58,679 bases of DNA from NCBI GenBank assembly GCA_003599505.1, contig QZKO01000010.1:1-58679 (forward strand), in the 5' to 3' direction. Position 1 is the first letter of the stretch. Every line of letters begins with the position of its first letter. Of this stretch, positions 16,959 through 26,847 are shown in pieces. This DNA comes from Nitrospiraceae bacterium (lineage in GTDB: Bacteria; Nitrospirota; Thermodesulfovibrionia; UBA6902). Both the position numbers and the translations under genes were made by a program. The notes under the pieces are model-generated. The model saw only the letters and a list, made by a program, of their open reading frames with translations. It was not told where the DNA came from and did not search any database.

Positions 16959-18179
16959 TTACGCCCCCTTTATCCCCAGGATCTCCGGTTTTTTCAGGAT
17001 AAGGAGTAATGAAACGGACAGGCAGAGTCCCGCGCTGGTCATAAGCGCGTATTGAGTGCCGATATATAGGGCAAGGATCCCGAGTGAAAAGTTTCCTATG
17101 GTGGTCATGCCGAGGAATACGGTGGTGAAAGAGCTCATCACCCTTCCCCTCAGTTGGTCCGGGACCGCTATCTGGAGAAGACTGTTCACGGTCGCTATCT
17201 GGTTTATAGCGCCGAACCCGGCGATGAAGAGCATGAAATATGAAAGCCACACAGTGGTTGACAGGGAAAATACAAGGAGCGCAGCGGAAAAGGCAATTCC
17301 GGACCACACGAGAAGGGCCCCTTTATTAGAAAAGTCGCCTCGTACCGCGAGGCTTACGGCCCCGATAAAAGCGCCGGCCCCCGCAAAGCCCATTAAAATG
17401 CCGAGCCCTGTGGCCCCGGTTTTCAGTATATCACGCGCGTATACAGGTAAAAACGTGACATAAGGAAAGCCGAAGAAGCTTATTATCCCTGATGACAGTA
17501 TAAGGGTGTATATCCTCGAATTTCCGAAGATGTATTTAAGTCCCTCCCTGAACTCTTTTTGCATTCCTGTTCCCGGGGAAGTTATAATCTCTTCAGGTTT
17601 AAAGCGCATCCTGATAAGGCCGATAATCGTAGCGAGGAAACTCGCGGAATTGAGGTAAAAACAGGCTGCCAACCCGAGAGAACCTATAATAATCCCGGAG
17701 ATGGCCGGGCCTAACATCCTTGCGCCGTGAAACGCGGCGGAGTTGAGCGCTATCGCGTTCATGAGGTTTTCTTTCCCGACGAGCTCTATAAAAAAAGACT
17801 GCCTCGCGGGGATTTCAAAGGAATTTGTCAGGCCGATAAGAAAAGAGATCGCAATTACATGCCAGACCGTAACAATTCCGGTTGATACCATTATCGCAAG
17901 CGCAAGCGTGAGTAACATGAGAGATATCTGGGCGGCCAGAATAATATTCCTTTTAAAAAACCGGTCCGCGACAACCCCGCCGGCCAGGGTGAAAAGGAGA
18001 AGCGGCAATGATATGGCCGAGCCGACCAGTCCGAGATAAAACGGCGAATTCGTGAGTTTGAAAACCAGCCAGCCCTGGGCCGCGGAATGCATCCAGGTCC
18101 CGGTAAGAGAGATAATCTGTCCCAGCCAGAAGAGCCTGAAATTCCTGTATGACAGGGCTGCAAGCGGTTTGAATCTCAT
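16959..18179 (-). CDS. MFS transporter (EntS-like, MFS_3)
   Basis: A 406-residue major facilitator with about 12 membrane helices. The N-terminus FRLFWLGQIISLTGTWMHSAAQGWLVFKLT and the loop GGVVADRFFKRNIILAAQ are typical of the MFS_3 branch, which includes the enterobactin exporter EntS and many drug exporters; the segment NSFEIPARQSFFIELVGKENLMNAIALNS is conserved in that branch. The substrate cannot be inferred. It is divergent from the znuA operon, with about 90 bases between, so the two could share a control region. Confidence 0.88.
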   Translation of the reverse strand: MRFKPLAALSYRNFRLFWLGQIISLTGTWMHSAAQGWLVFKLTNSPFYLGLVGSAISLPLLLFTLAGGVVADRFFKRNIILAAQISLMLLTLALAIMVSTGIVTVWHVIAISFLIGLTNSFEIPARQSFFIELVGKENLMNAIALNSAAFHGARMLGPAISGIIIGSLGLAACFYLNSASFLATIIGLIRMRFKPEEIITSPGTGMQKEFREGLKYIFGNSRIYTLILSSGIISFFGFPYVTFLPVYARDILKTGATGLGILMGFAGAGAFIGAVSLAVRGDFSNKGALLVWSGIAFSAALLVFSLSTTVWLSYFMLFIAGFGAINQIATVNSLLQIAVPDQLRGRVMSSFTTVFLGMTTIGNFSLGILALYIGTQYALMTSAGLCLSVSLLLILKKPEILGIKGA

Positions 18180-18269
18180 GCAGATAATAATAACATACGT
18201 TTTCCTGCCTTTATTGTTGTGATATAATCTTACCCGTAACGGCTAATGTTACCCATAAAAGAGGACAAC

Positions 18270-19199
18270 GTGTCAATTAGACAGATTGCAGGACCAATCC
18301 GGAAATCGCCGCCGGGAAGCATATCGCTGAGCGTTCTTCTATGCTTCATCTTTCTTTTATCCTGCCAGGACAGGCAGAAGTCTGAAGAATTAAAGCCTGC
18401 TGATGAAAAAATCAGCGTCATCACGACCATCGCCCCTCTTTACAGTTTCACAAAGAGCGTGGCCGGAGACTACGCGGAGGTGGAAAACCTCCTGCCTTCA
18501 GGAGCTGAACCGCATGAATATTCTTTAAGTCCTGAGGACGCGATCAGGATATCAAAGGCCCGGGTCGTTGTAACCAATGGAGTCGGCCTCGAAACCTGGC
18601 TGGATAAGATGCTTATGGAGGATAAAGAATCCGACTCGCCGGAAAAGCAGATTGTCGTTGATTCGAGCTCGGGGGTGGATATTATTTCCAATGATCCCCA
18701 TATTTGGCTGTCTCCGAAAAATGCCGTCATTCAGGTCAAGAACATCAGGGACGCCCTGATCAGGGCCGACCCCGCCAATGCCGAACGATATGCTGAAACT
18801 GCCGGGGACTATGTAAAACGCCTTGAGCTCCTTGACAGGGAAATCAGGGAAGTCACCGGTCCGCTGAAGAGAAAGGAATTCGTCTCCCTCCATTCCGCAT
18901 TTTTATATTTTGCAAAAGACTACGGGCTGAAAGAGGCCGCTGTGATCCAGGAGACCCCTGAAAGTGAACCGACTCCCCGGCACATGGCAGAAATAATGGA
19001 CGTTATAAAGACAAGAAAGATCAGGGTGATATTCTCCGAACCCGGGGTCCCTCACAAAATTGTCGAGACCCTTGCAAAAGATTTAAACCTTCAGGTATAT
19101 AGCCTTGACACACTCGAGACAGGGGACGTTTCCGCCGGGTGGTACGAAGCAAAGATGAGGGCCAATCTTGAGGTATTGAAGGAGGCGATGAACAGGTAG
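18270..19199 (+). CDS. znuA: Zinc (or manganese) ABC transporter substrate-binding lipoprotein, ZnuA-like
   Basis: A cluster A-I metal-binding lipoprotein that would deliver Zn(II) or Mn(II) to the permease. A signal peptide leads to the lipobox LLSC; the metal ligands are visible as H in EPHEYSLSP, H in DPHIWLSP, H in SLHSAFLYFAKDYGL and E in IFSEPGVP near the end. It lacks the His-rich loop of many ZnuA proteins, so manganese is possible. The GTG at 18270 has AGAGGA upstream; an ATG at 18246 has no ribosome site. TATAAT at 18223-18228 may be its -10 element. First gene of znuA-znuC-znuB. Confidence 0.87.
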   Translation: MSIRQIAGPIRKSPPGSISLSVLLCFIFLLSCQDRQKSEELKPADEKISVITTIAPLYSFTKSVAGDYAEVENLLPSGAEPHEYSLSPEDAIRISKARVVVTNGVGLETWLDKMLMEDKESDSPEKQIVVDSSSGVDIISNDPHIWLSPKNAVIQVKNIRDALIRADPANAERYAETAGDYVKRLELLDREIREVTGPLKRKEFVSLHSAFLYFAKDYGLKEAAVIQETPESEPTPRHMAEIMDVIKTRKIRVIFSEPGVPHKIVETLAKDLNLQVYSLDTLETGDVSAGWYEAKMRANLEVLKEAMNR

Positions 19200-19209
19200 C
19201 CGGTCCACC

Positions 19210-19962
19210 ATGAAAGCACTCATCGTTGAAAATCTCTGTGTAAAGGCCGACAGCCGCCACCTGATTGAAAACATCACGTTTACAGTTGAGGAAGGCAGCA
19301 CGATTGCGATTATCGGGCCTAACGGCGCAGGGAAGACCACCTTAATAAAGGCGGTCCTCGGCCTTATTCCGTATTCACCCGGGTCCGTGCTCTTCTTCGG
19401 GCATCCCGTTAAACACGCAAATTCGCACGTAAGGGTAGGCTACGTCCCGCAAAAGCTTGAGTTTGACAGGACCTTCCCGCTTACTGTCTCGGAGCTCCTC
19501 GGGTTCACGGTCCCGCCGCTCTTCTCCTTTCCTTTTTTCAAAAGAAAAGGGGAGAAAAGGCATATCATCGACCTGCTTGAAATCGTAGGCGCGCATGAAC
19601 TGGCGGACAGGGCCGTCGGAAGCCTGTCCGGGGGGGAGCTGCAGAGGGTCATGATAGCAAAAGCGATTGTCAATGACCCGAAAATTCTTTTTCTCGATGA
19701 ACCCGCGTCAGGCGTTGATATAGAAGGCCAGGAGAGATTTTACGATCTGGTAAAGAGGCTGAATAAGGAGAAGGGGTTGACTGTCGTACTCATTTCGCAT
19801 GACTTAAATGTTGTTTACCGCTTTGCGGACAACGTCCTCTGTCTGAACCGCAGACTCGTTTGCACCGGCAGGCCGGCAGAAACCCTTACGGACGAAGTGA
19901 TCAAGACCGTCTATGGTGAAATGATGGGAGCGTATATACATAGCTGTCATGAACATGACTGA
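19210..19962 (+). CDS. znuC: Zinc/manganese ABC transporter ATP-binding protein
   Basis: The 250-residue ATPase that powers metal import. Walker A GPNGAGKTT is near residues 37-45, the Q-loop is VGYVPQKLEFDRTFPLTV, the signature LSGGELQRV is near 138-146 and Walker B ILFLDEPASGVD follows, with the switch His in ISHDLN. The FDRTFPLTV pattern after the Q-loop is typical of metal-family transporters. It lies 10 bases after znuA and 50 bases before znuB. Confidence 0.92.
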   Translation: MKALIVENLCVKADSRHLIENITFTVEEGSTIAIIGPNGAGKTTLIKAVLGLIPYSPGSVLFFGHPVKHANSHVRVGYVPQKLEFDRTFPLTVSELLGFTVPPLFSFPFFKRKGEKRHIIDLLEIVGAHELADRAVGSLSGGELQRVMIAKAIVNDPKILFLDEPASGVDIEGQERFYDLVKRLNKEKGLTVVLISHDLNVVYRFADNVLCLNRRLVCTGRPAETLTDEVIKTVYGEMMGAYIHSCHEHD

Positions 19963-19970
19963 CATATAAA

Positions 19971-20005
19971 AAGCTATAAGCTGATAGCTGTCAGCTTACA
20001 GCTTA
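19971..20005. repeat. AGCT-rich inverted repeat (copy 1)
   Basis: The gap between znuC and znuB is filled with AAGCTATAAGCTGATAGCT and its near-complement AGCTTACAGCTT, which can fold on themselves. A longer relative lies at 50652-50727 next to tRNA-Ser. It is a dispersed repeat; its hairpin could attenuate read-through into znuB. Confidence 0.55.
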
Positions 20006-20012
20006 ACTGATT

Positions 20013-20816
20013 ATGATAACTGAATATTTGACATACCCTTTCATCCAGAGGGCGTTTATCGCTTCGCTTATAGTAGGCATACTCTGCCCTTTCGTGGGTA
20101 ACTTCGTGGTGCTGCGCAGGATGTCTTTTTTCTCGGACGCGATTTCGCATTCGGCCTTTGCAGGCATCGCAGTCGGCGCGCTTCTGGGAATGGACCTTTC
20201 ACTTTCATCTCTTGTCGTTTCATTGCTGGTGTCGCTGCTGATCGCGTTCCTCTCTGAAAAAACAACGCTGTCGCACGACACGGTCATAGGCATAGCGTTT
20301 TCAGGCGCCATAGCGTCGGGAATGCTTGTGCTGGGCATGCTCAAAGGTTACAGGGCCGACGTCTTTACATTCCTGTTCGGGGACATCCTTGCCATCACCG
20401 ATACCGACCTTTTGCTGCTGCTAATCATCAGCGTCCTCTCCGTCGCATTCCTTCTGTTTTTTTCCAAACCCTTTCTACAGATAAGCTTCAACAGCGATCT
20501 CGCGCGGGTGGAAGGCATCAATGTCCGTCTCTTTGAATACCTGCTCTTTTTCATCATAGCGGTTGTCGTGACGGTGAGCCTGAAAATTATCGGCATTATC
20601 CTTGTGACGTCTCTTCTCATCGTGCCTGCCGCCGCTGCCAGGAACCTCGCGTCGAGCATGAAACGCCTGTTCAGCTTGTCCTGCGTCTTCGGTCTCGTGT
20701 CGGGGATTCTGGGGATGACAGCGTCCGTTTACCTCAATACCGCCTCGGGCCCCACCATCGTGCTTGTGAGCATCGGGATATTCTTCCTGACCATGCTGAA
20801 GCCGTCAGCCGGATAG
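20013..20816 (+). CDS. znuB: Zinc/manganese ABC transporter permease
   Basis: A 267-residue integral membrane permease of the ABC-3 family (ZnuB/MntB). The starting segment FIQRAFIASLIVGILCPFVGNFVVLRRMSFFSDAISHSAFAG is diagnostic, and VSLKIIGIILVTSLLIVPAAAARNLA is the conserved late segment; about eight membrane helices. It completes the znuACB importer. No Zur gene lies in the window and no Zur box was confidently identified. Confidence 0.92.
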   Translation: MITEYLTYPFIQRAFIASLIVGILCPFVGNFVVLRRMSFFSDAISHSAFAGIAVGALLGMDLSLSSLVVSLLVSLLIAFLSEKTTLSHDTVIGIAFSGAIASGMLVLGMLKGYRADVFTFLFGDILAITDTDLLLLLIISVLSVAFLLFFSKPFLQISFNSDLARVEGINVRLFEYLLFFIIAVVVTVSLKIIGIILVTSLLIVPAAAARNLASSMKRLFSLSCVFGLVSGILGMTASVYLNTASGPTIVLVSIGIFFLTMLKPSAG

Positions 20817-20900
20817 AAGGACGCGGCGCCTATTGCCTTTCCTTAAATCCATTACTTATAATTTTTTGATACAATAAACCTCAAGGAGAAAACATAACAT

Positions 20901-21653
20901 ATGTCCGGACACTCAAAATGGTCGCAGATCAAACACAAAAAAGCCGCTACCGATGCCAGGAAAGGGAAAATGTTTTCAAGGCTTTCCAAAGAAATAAGCG
21001 TCGCCGCCAGGATCGGCGGCGGGAACGCGGACATGAATTCCCGTCTCAGGCTCGTGATAGAAAAAGCCAAAGAGGTGAATATGCCTTCGGACAATATCAA
21101 ACGGGCGATACAGAAAGGCACCGGTGAACTGCCGGGATCGCATTATGAAGAGATAATGTATGAAGGCTATGGTCACGGAGGCGTGGCAATAATGATCGAT
21201 GTGATGACGGACAATAAAACAAGGACCGTGGCCGAGATCAGGCATATTCTGTCCAAACACGGCGGCAATATGGGTGAGACCGGGTGCGTTTCATGGATGT
21301 TCGACAAAAAAGGATACATCCTCGTGAATAAAAACGCGATTGATGAAGATACGTTGATGTCGAAGGCCCTTGACGCAGGAGCGGAGGACTTCAAAAACGA
21401 TCCGGAAGAAGAAAATTACGAAATCGTCACAGCGCCTGAAGACATGAACAGGGTAAAAGAATTTCTTGCGTCAAAAAATATCCCCCTCAGTCTGTCGGAA
21501 GTTACCTATATCCCCAGGAGCTACATTGCCCTTAATTCCCACGACGCTGAAAAGATACTGAAACTGATAGAAGCGCTCGAAGACCATGACGACGTGCAGA
21601 ATGTCTACGCGAATTTTGATGTCCCGGATGAGATAATAGCCAAGGCCGAATGA
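20901..21653 (+). CDS. yebC: YebC/PmpR-family protein (TACO1 homologue)
   Basis: A 250-residue cytoplasmic protein of the YebC family, linked to translation of proline stretches and, in some species, transcription regulation. [22 protein letters not shown] is the diagnostic start, followed by [17 protein letters not shown] and [14 protein letters not shown]. The length is normal and AAGGAG lies upstream of the ATG. Its stop overlaps the ruvC start; yebC-ruvC-ruvA-ruvB is a classical conserved operon. Confidence 0.95.
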   Translation: MSGHSKWSQIKHKKAATDARKGKMFSRLSKEISVAARIGGGNADMNSRLRLVIEKAKEVNMPSDNIKRAIQKGTGELPGSHYEEIMYEGYGHGGVAIMIDVMTDNKTRTVAEIRHILSKHGGNMGETGCVSWMFDKKGYILVNKNAIDEDTLMSKALDAGAEDFKNDPEEENYEIVTAPEDMNRVKEFLASKNIPLSLSEVTYIPRSYIALNSHDAEKILKLIEALEDHDDVQNVYANFDVPDEIIAKAE

Positions 21654-22162
21654 TGCGCATAATCGGTATTGATCCCGGGACCATCTGCTGCGGCTACGGG
21701 GTAGTCGAGAGCAGGGGCGCGGCGCGCCGTGACCCTGCATATGTCGCTTGCGGGGAAATACGCATGAACCGGAAAGACCCGCTGCCTGAACGGTTGAAAA
21801 TACTTAATGATTCCCTCAGCGCGGTTATTAATGAATTCAGGCCGTCCCATCTGTGCATCGAAAAGATCTTTTACCATAAAAGCATCCGCTCCGCTCTCGC
21901 GCTCGGTTCCACAAGAGGCGTGGCGCTTCTTCTCGCCGCACAAAGCGGTATTCCGGTATTTGAATACAATGCGACCGAATTGAAAATGGCGCTTACGGGC
22001 TATGGGAGGGCGGAGAAAAGACAGGTGCAGCATATGGTAAAAATAATCCTCGGTCTCAATTCGTCAAAACTCAGCGAAGACAGCACAGACGCTCTCGCGC
22101 TTTGCATATGCCATATTAATTCTTTCAGGGCCCAGGAGCTCAGGGGTCAGCAATCAATTTAG
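21650..22162 (+). CDS. ruvC: Holliday junction resolvase RuvC
   Basis: The endonuclease that cuts Holliday junctions symmetrically during recombination. [16 protein letters not shown] carries the first catalytic Asp (residue 8), [22 protein letters not shown] the catalytic Glu, and [14 protein letters not shown] the last acidic pair. At 170 residues it is complete. The ATG overlaps the yebC stop (ATGA). Confidence 0.95.
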   Translation: MMRIIGIDPGTICCGYGVVESRGAARRDPAYVACGEIRMNRKDPLPERLKILNDSLSAVINEFRPSHLCIEKIFYHKSIRSALALGSTRGVALLLAAQSGIPVFEYNATELKMALTGYGRAEKRQVQHMVKIILGLNSSKLSEDSTDALALCICHINSFRAQELRGQQSI

Positions 22163-22206
22163 TATCTGTTTCTGGTATCATATCTTAAATAGCAGGAGAT
22201 TCAGGT

Positions 22207-22803
22207 TTGATCGCGTCACTTAAAGGCATCGTCCTCAGCAAAAACCCTGAAGGAGTCATCGTGGATGTCAACGGAATCGGCTATCACGTCTGTATACCGT
22301 TATGCAGCCTCGCGGACATTCCGGAACAGGGGGGACAGGTTTTTTTTCATACATATACGCACGTCAGGGAAGACGCTTTGCAGCTTTTCGGATTTCTTTC
22401 GGAGGCGGAGAAAAAGGTCTTCACCACTCTTCTCGGTATCAACGGCATAGGGCCGAAACTCGGACTTGCCGTTCTTTCCGGGATGCAGGTGAAAAAATTT
22501 GTCGAGGCAGTCAACAATGAAGACGTTTCCCTCCTGTCGTCAATTCCGGGGCTCGGCAGAAAAACATCCGCAAGACTCGTGCTTGAGCTTAAAGGGAAGC
22601 TGCCCGTGATGGAAGCCGGGGAGGGGACTTCTTCCGGCTCCATAAGCGTTTCCGAAGACGCGGTATCGGCCCTTCTCAACCTGGGGTACAAGAGACCGCT
22701 GTCTGAAAAGGCCGTTGAAAAAGCGGTCAGGAGCGGCTCCGGCACGATTGAAGAAATAATCAGGGAAGCATTAAAATATCTCACGGAGAAGCAGGGGCTG
22801 TGA
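22207..22803 (+). CDS. ruvA: Holliday junction branch migration protein RuvA
   Basis: RuvA binds the four-way junction as a tetramer and loads RuvB. Domain I is at 1-63 ([25 protein letters not shown]), the helix-hairpin-helix region includes [17 protein letters not shown] and [23 protein letters not shown], and domain III ([11 protein letters not shown]...) contacts RuvB. The start is TTG at 22207 with AGGAG upstream. 198 residues. Confidence 0.95.
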   Translation: MIASLKGIVLSKNPEGVIVDVNGIGYHVCIPLCSLADIPEQGGQVFFHTYTHVREDALQLFGFLSEAEKKVFTTLLGINGIGPKLGLAVLSGMQVKKFVEAVNNEDVSLLSSIPGLGRKTSARLVLELKGKLPVMEAGEGTSSGSISVSEDAVSALLNLGYKRPLSEKAVEKAVRSGSGTIEEIIREALKYLTEKQGL

Positions 22804-22804
22804 A

Positions 22805-23821
22805 ATGAAAGATATGCCTGCCAGAAACATTTCCCCCGATATCATCCCGGACGACATCAACTTCGAGCTGAGCGTCAGGCCGCGCGTCTTTGAAGAGTTT
22901 GTCGGACAGGACAAGATCAAAGAGAACCTGAAGATATTCATACAGGCCGCGAGACAGAGGAATGAGGCGCTGGACCATGTCCTTTTCTGCGGACCTCCGG
23001 GACTTGGAAAAACAACTCTCGCCCATATAATAGCCTCTGAAATCGGGGCGGATATAAAGGTGACCTCGGGTCCCGTGCTCGAAAGGCCCGGGGACCTTGC
23101 GGCCATCCTGACAAACCTCGGCGAAAAGGCCATCCTTTTTATTGATGAAATACACAGGCTCCCGAGAATGGCGGAAGAGATCCTCTATCCCGCGATGGAA
23201 GATTATCAGCTTGACATCATTATAGGACAGGGCCCGGGCGCCAGGTCGCTCAAATTGAATTTGCCCCGCTTCACCCTGATCGGCGCGACAACGAGGACCG
23301 GTTTGCTGACCTCGCCGTTAAGGGACCGGTTTGGAATAATAAACAGGCTCGATTTTTATAAACCCGGAGACCTCCGGAAGATACTGCTCCGCTCCGCAAG
23401 GATATTGAACTCGGAGATAAAGGATGACGCCTCGGCGGAAATCGCCTCGAGGTCGAGGGGCACGCCGAGGATCGCGAACCGGCTGCTCAGGCGCACGAGG
23501 GACTTCGCGCAGGTCAAAGGCAGCGGGGTAATTGACCAGGGGATAACGAAGGAAGCGCTTCAGGCTATGGAAGTTGATAATATGGGGTTTGATGATATGG
23601 ACAGGAAGCTGCTCTTTGCGATAATTGAAAAATACGGCGGCGGACCTGTGGGACTTGAGACCCTGGCAGCGTCGATCAGGGAGGAGAAGGACACCATCGA
23701 GGACGTGTATGAGCCTTACCTCCTGCAGGAGGGCTTCCTGGAAAGGACGCCGCGGGGCAGGATAGCGACGAAACGCGCGTATGAGCATTTCGGGCTGAAG
23801 AAAACGGAGGGATTGTTTTAA
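22805..23821 (+). CDS. ruvB: Holliday junction helicase RuvB
   Basis: The AAA+ motor that drives branch migration with Ruv[23 protein letters not shown] starts the ATPase domain, Walker A is [12 protein letters not shown], Walker B is [10 protein letters not shown], and the arginine region and the C-terminal winged helix ([20 protein letters not shown]) are intact. 338 residues. Its ATG is one base after the ruvA stop, and its own stop overlaps queH by one base (TAATG). Confidence 0.96.
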   Translation: MKDMPARNISPDIIPDDINFELSVRPRVFEEFVGQDKIKENLKIFIQAARQRNEALDHVLFCGPPGLGKTTLAHIIASEIGADIKVTSGPVLERPGDLAAILTNLGEKAILFIDEIHRLPRMAEEILYPAMEDYQLDIIIGQGPGARSLKLNLPRFTLIGATTRTGLLTSPLRDRFGIINRLDFYKPGDLRKILLRSARILNSEIKDDASAEIASRSRGTPRIANRLLRRTRDFAQVKGSGVIDQGITKEALQAMEVDNMGFDDMDRKLLFAIIEKYGGGPVGLETLAASIREEKDTIEDVYEPYLLQEGFLERTPRGRIATKRAYEHFGLKKTEGLF

Positions 23822-24393
23822 TGAAAATCCTTTTCCACATATGCTGCGGCAACTGCGCTCTTTACCCGGTAAAACTGTTACGCGCTGAGGGGCATGAGTT
23901 TAAAGGCTTCTGGTATAACCCCAACATCCACCCGCTTGAAGAATACACGTCCAGGCTCGACTCATTGAAAAAATTGTCGGACGACTGGCGCATTGACATG
24001 TTTTACGTCGATGAATATAACCCGGAAGAATTCTTCAGTATGTTCAGCGCTGAAACCCTGCCTCAGCCTCCCGAACGCTGCAAGTCATGCTACCTGCTGA
24101 GGCTTGAAAGGACAGCCGTGAAGGCGCGTGAAGCGGGTTTCGAGGCATTTTCGACTACACTGCTCATCAGTCCTTATCAGGATTTTGAACAAATTACGGA
24201 TACCGGCAGGAAACTTGCCGGCAAATATAATGTCCGGTTTTATGATAAAGATTTCAGGCCCTTCTTCAAAGAGGCGCTGACTCTTTCAAAAGAACTGGGG
24301 CTCTACAGGCAAAAGTACTGCGGCTGTGTTTTCAGCAGGCAGGAACGGGAGCAGGCCATCAAGGCAAAGGAATTTTCAAGAGGGAAGGGTTAA
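23821..24393 (+). CDS. queH: Epoxyqueuosine reductase QueH
   Basis: QueH (formerly DUF208) reduces epoxyqueuosine to queuosine in tRNA, replacing the cobalamin-dependent QueG. The cysteine pairs for its iron-sulfur and metal sites are all visible: HICCGNCALYP at the N-terminus, PERCKSCYLLRLERTA near residue 93, and KYCGCVFS near the end. FYNP-type text (FKGFWYNPNIHPLEEY) is also characteristic. 190 residues. Its neighbour queA, two genes downstream, makes the substrate of this step. Confidence 0.93.
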   Translation: MKILFHICCGNCALYPVKLLRAEGHEFKGFWYNPNIHPLEEYTSRLDSLKKLSDDWRIDMFYVDEYNPEEFFSMFSAETLPQPPERCKSCYLLRLERTAVKAREAGFEAFSTTLLISPYQDFEQITDTGRKLAGKYNVRFYDKDFRPFFKEALTLSKELGLYRQKYCGCVFSRQEREQAIKAKEFSRGKG

Positions 24394-24402
24394 AGGGTTT
24401 TC

Positions 24403-24621
24403 ATGGCCGGGCTGGGAAAATTTTTATTAATAACCGGCATAATAATCGCAGGGACCGGGGCCGTGCTGCTTCTGTTCAGGAACGGCATCCCTTTTTTGGG
24501 AAAGCTGCCGGGAGATTTTGTAATAAGGAGGAAAAACTTTACTTTCTATTTTCCTCTTGCTACAAGCATTATCCTGAGCATTGTCCTTAGTCTGATTTTT
24601 TATTTTTCAGGGAGGAAATGA
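24403..24621 (+). CDS. DUF2905 small membrane protein
   Basis: A 72-residue protein with two membrane helices (about 5-24 and 49-68) joined by the loop RNGIPFLGKLPGDFVIRRKN, which is the DUF2905 signature. Function unknown. It lies inside the ruv-que operon, 9 bases after queH and 3 bases before the SpoIID gene, a placement I have seen in related genomes. Confidence 0.85.
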   Translation: MAGLGKFLLITGIIIAGTGAVLLLFRNGIPFLGKLPGDFVIRRKNFTFYFPLATSIILSIVLSLIFYFSGRK

Positions 24622-24624
24622 GTA

Positions 24625-25701
24625 ATGGAGTTTATAGGTAAGAGCTTAAGGTTAAGAATCAGGGGAAGATATAAAAAAGCGCCAGGTTTATCAGCTTTTT
24701 TATTAATATCTTTTATGCTGCTCCATCCAGCGCAAGCCGACGAATCCATCAAGGTCCTGATGCTTGATTCTCCGAGCAATCCCCTGCCGTCCCGACAGGC
24801 TGAGAAGATTGAAGACCTGAAGGGCAAAGTCTTTTTCAACGGTCAATCGTATTCAGGCTCCATAGAGGTCATGAGGGATGAAAACGGACTTTATGTTGTC
24901 AACAGCCTCCCTTTCGAAAAATATATTGAAGGGGTCGTGGCTTCGGAAGTGGGCAGGAACTGGAATATGGAAGCATTGAAGGCCCAGGCAGTTATCTCAA
25001 GAACATACGCCGTATTTAATAAAAACCTCAACGGAGAGAAAAATTATCATCTTACATCGAGCGTCCTTCATCAGGTTTATAAAGGTGAAAACCCGGACCC
25101 TTTAGTAACTGAGGCTGTGACAGCTACGGAAGGTGAAATATTGACATATCAGGGAAAGCCCGTCAACGCGCTTTATCATTCAACCTGTGAGGGTAAAACA
25201 GAGCTCCCCGAAGAAGTATGGGCGGAAAGCTTCCCGTATCTGAAGTCGGTTGAGTGCAATGGAAAGAACACTCCGTATGAAAGCTGGCGGAAACGGTTTG
25301 CCTTTGAAGAAATCAATAAGGCGCTGGGGATGACCGGATTTAAAGATATCGCTGTAATATCAATTACCGCTACAGGACGCGCAAAGACGCTCAGGATAGT
25401 TTACAGCAGCATGAATGAGACCAACCCCTCCGGGATGGAAATCAGGGCCACCGAGCTCCGCAGGCTGCTTGGATATAAAGAAATGCCCAGCACTGATTTT
25501 ACAGTTACCAGGACCGATACAGAGGTTATCTTTGACGGTAAAGGGTATGGTCACGGTGTGGGGTTGAGCCAATGGGGCGCCCTCGAAATGGCAAGGGAAG
25601 GCAAAAACTACATGGAGATCCTCTCTCATTATTATCCGGGGACAGTGATAACAAAAGATAAGGGGCAGATGCATTCCCGGAATCAAGGTCTTGAAAAATG
25701 A
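24625..25701 (+). CDS. SpoIID/LytB-domain protein
   Basis: A 358-residue exported protein of the SpoIID/LytB family, some of which are lytic transglycosylases that trim denuded glycan strands. A membrane or signal segment (about 20-40) is followed by the SpoIID domain: PFEKYIEGVVASEVGRNWNMEALKAQAVISRTYAV with the catalytic Glu in ASE, and the C-terminal GKGYGHGVGLSQWGALEMA motif. This organism shows no other sporulation genes here, so the role is probably wall remodelling. Its end overlaps the region just before queA. Confidence 0.88.
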   Translation: MEFIGKSLRLRIRGRYKKAPGLSAFLLISFMLLHPAQADESIKVLMLDSPSNPLPSRQAEKIEDLKGKVFFNGQSYSGSIEVMRDENGLYVVNSLPFEKYIEGVVASEVGRNWNMEALKAQAVISRTYAVFNKNLNGEKNYHLTSSVLHQVYKGENPDPLVTEAVTATEGEILTYQGKPVNALYHSTCEGKTELPEEVWAESFPYLKSVECNGKNTPYESWRKRFAFEEINKALGMTGFKDIAVISITATGRAKTLRIVYSSMNETNPSGMEIRATELRRLLGYKEMPSTDFTVTRTDTEVIFDGKGYGHGVGLSQWGALEMAREGKNYMEILSHYYPGTVITKDKGQMHSRNQGLEK

Positions 25702-25705
25702 GGGC

Positions 25706-26740
25706 ATGAAGCTTTCCGATTTCGATTACCATATACCGCGGGAACAGATAGCCCAGCACCCCTTGCCCGAACGCGACGTTTCAAAGCTGTTTGTGGTCCG
25801 CAGGGATTTAAACAAATTTGAGCACGCAACTTTCATTGATCTCACCGGTTATCTCAGGGCCGGAGATGTGCTTGTTCTTAATGACACAAGGGTAATCCCG
25901 GCGCGTCTTTTCGGAACAAAATCTTCCGGAGGCAGGGTTGAGATTTTACTGCTGAAAGAATTATGCGCTAATACGTGGGAAGCGCTCGTGAAAGGGTTGC
26001 GCGAGGGGAACGTCATAGTAAATAAGGATATTATCGCTCATGTATCACGGTCAAACGGGGCCCCGGCAACGGTACGATTTGAATTTAACAATGTAGGGGC
26101 GGGTTTTAAACCCGCCCCTACGCCTGATATCAAAAAAATTTTGCACAATATCGGCGTAATGCCTCTGCCGCCTTACATTAAAAGAGATCCCGTTGAATCT
26201 GATATGAAGCAATATCAAACCGTATACGCAGACAAAGAGGGCGCTGTTGCCGCGCCGACTGCCGGATTGCATTTTACAGAACGGCTTCTGGACGCTTTAA
26301 GAGTAAAAGGCGTGGAAATACAATATGTTACTCTGCACGTGGGGCATGGCACTTTCAAGCCTGTTAAAGCAGATGATGTCAGGCAACACACGATGGATAA
26401 AGAATCTTACGAAATACCCGGGCCTACCGCCTGTGCGATCAACCGGGCCAAATCCGAGGGCAGACGGATTATCGCTGTAGGCACTACGGTTACAAGGACC
26501 CTTGAGTCCGCGGCGCTTCCAACACCCTCCGGCCCCGGTACGGCATCGATATTCATTTATCCCGGGTACAGGTTCAGGGTCATAGACGCCCTCATTACGA
26601 ACTTTCATCAACCGAAATCGACTCCCGTAATGCTCACATCCGCTTTTGCGGGACTTAACCTGTTGAAAAAAGCCTACTCTACTGCCCGTCAAAGGGGTTA
26701 CAGATTTTTTTCATACGGAGACGCCATGCTGATAATATAA
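25706..26740 (+). CDS. queA: S-adenosylmethionine:tRNA ribosyltransferase-isomerase QueA
   Basis: QueA transfers and rearranges the ribose of SAM onto preQ1 in tRNA, giving epoxyqueuosine. MKLSDFDYHIPREQIAQHPLPERDVSKL is the standard start, so I use ATG 25706 and not the TTG at 25691. Further signatures are VLVLNDTRVIPARLFG, GAVAAPTAGLHFTERLL, YVTLHVGHGTFKPV and NFHQPKSTPVMLTSAF. A palindromic repeat (26093-26121) is inserted in frame, giving VGAGFKPAPTP in a loop before MPLPPYIKRD; the rest is intact, so the enzyme probably tolerates it. Confidence 0.95.
   Translation: MKLSDFDYHIPREQIAQHPLPERDVSKLFVVRRDLNKFEHATFIDLTGYLRAGDVLVLNDTRVIPARLFGTKSSGGRVEILLLKELCANTWEALVKGLREGNVIVNKDIIAHVSRSNGAPATVRFEFNNVGAGFKPAPTPDIKKILHNIGVMPLPPYIKRDPVESDMKQYQTVYADKEGAVAAPTAGLHFTERLLDALRVKGVEIQYVTLHVGHGTFKPVKADDVRQHTMDKESYEIPGPTACAINRAKSEGRRIIAVGTTVTRTLESAALPTPSGPGTASIFIYPGYRFRVIDALITNFHQPKSTPVMLTSAFAGLNLLKKAYSTARQRGYRFFSYGDAMLII
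26093..26121. repeat. GTAGGGGCG palindromic repeat, copy 2 (inside queA)
   Basis: 29 bases starting GTAGGGGCGGGTTTTAAACC and ending CCGCCCCTAC, nearly identical to the copy at 4291-4319 and read in the same frame (VGAGFKPAP). Its presence in an enzyme gene with no loss of frame indicates an in-frame insertion. Confidence 0.88.
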
Positions 26741-26847
26741 AGAGGTCCCTGGTTTCAGAAAATCACTGACCCCTTGAACTCTTTACTTATTGGTAATCTC
26801 GCTTATAATATAAATGCGTATGATATGATTGTAACAGGAGAAAGCTT

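Noticed and set aside
24625-25701. Sporulation locus suggested by SpoIID
   Set aside because: SpoIID/LytB-domain proteins are widespread in non-sporulating bacteria and no other sporulation gene is present.
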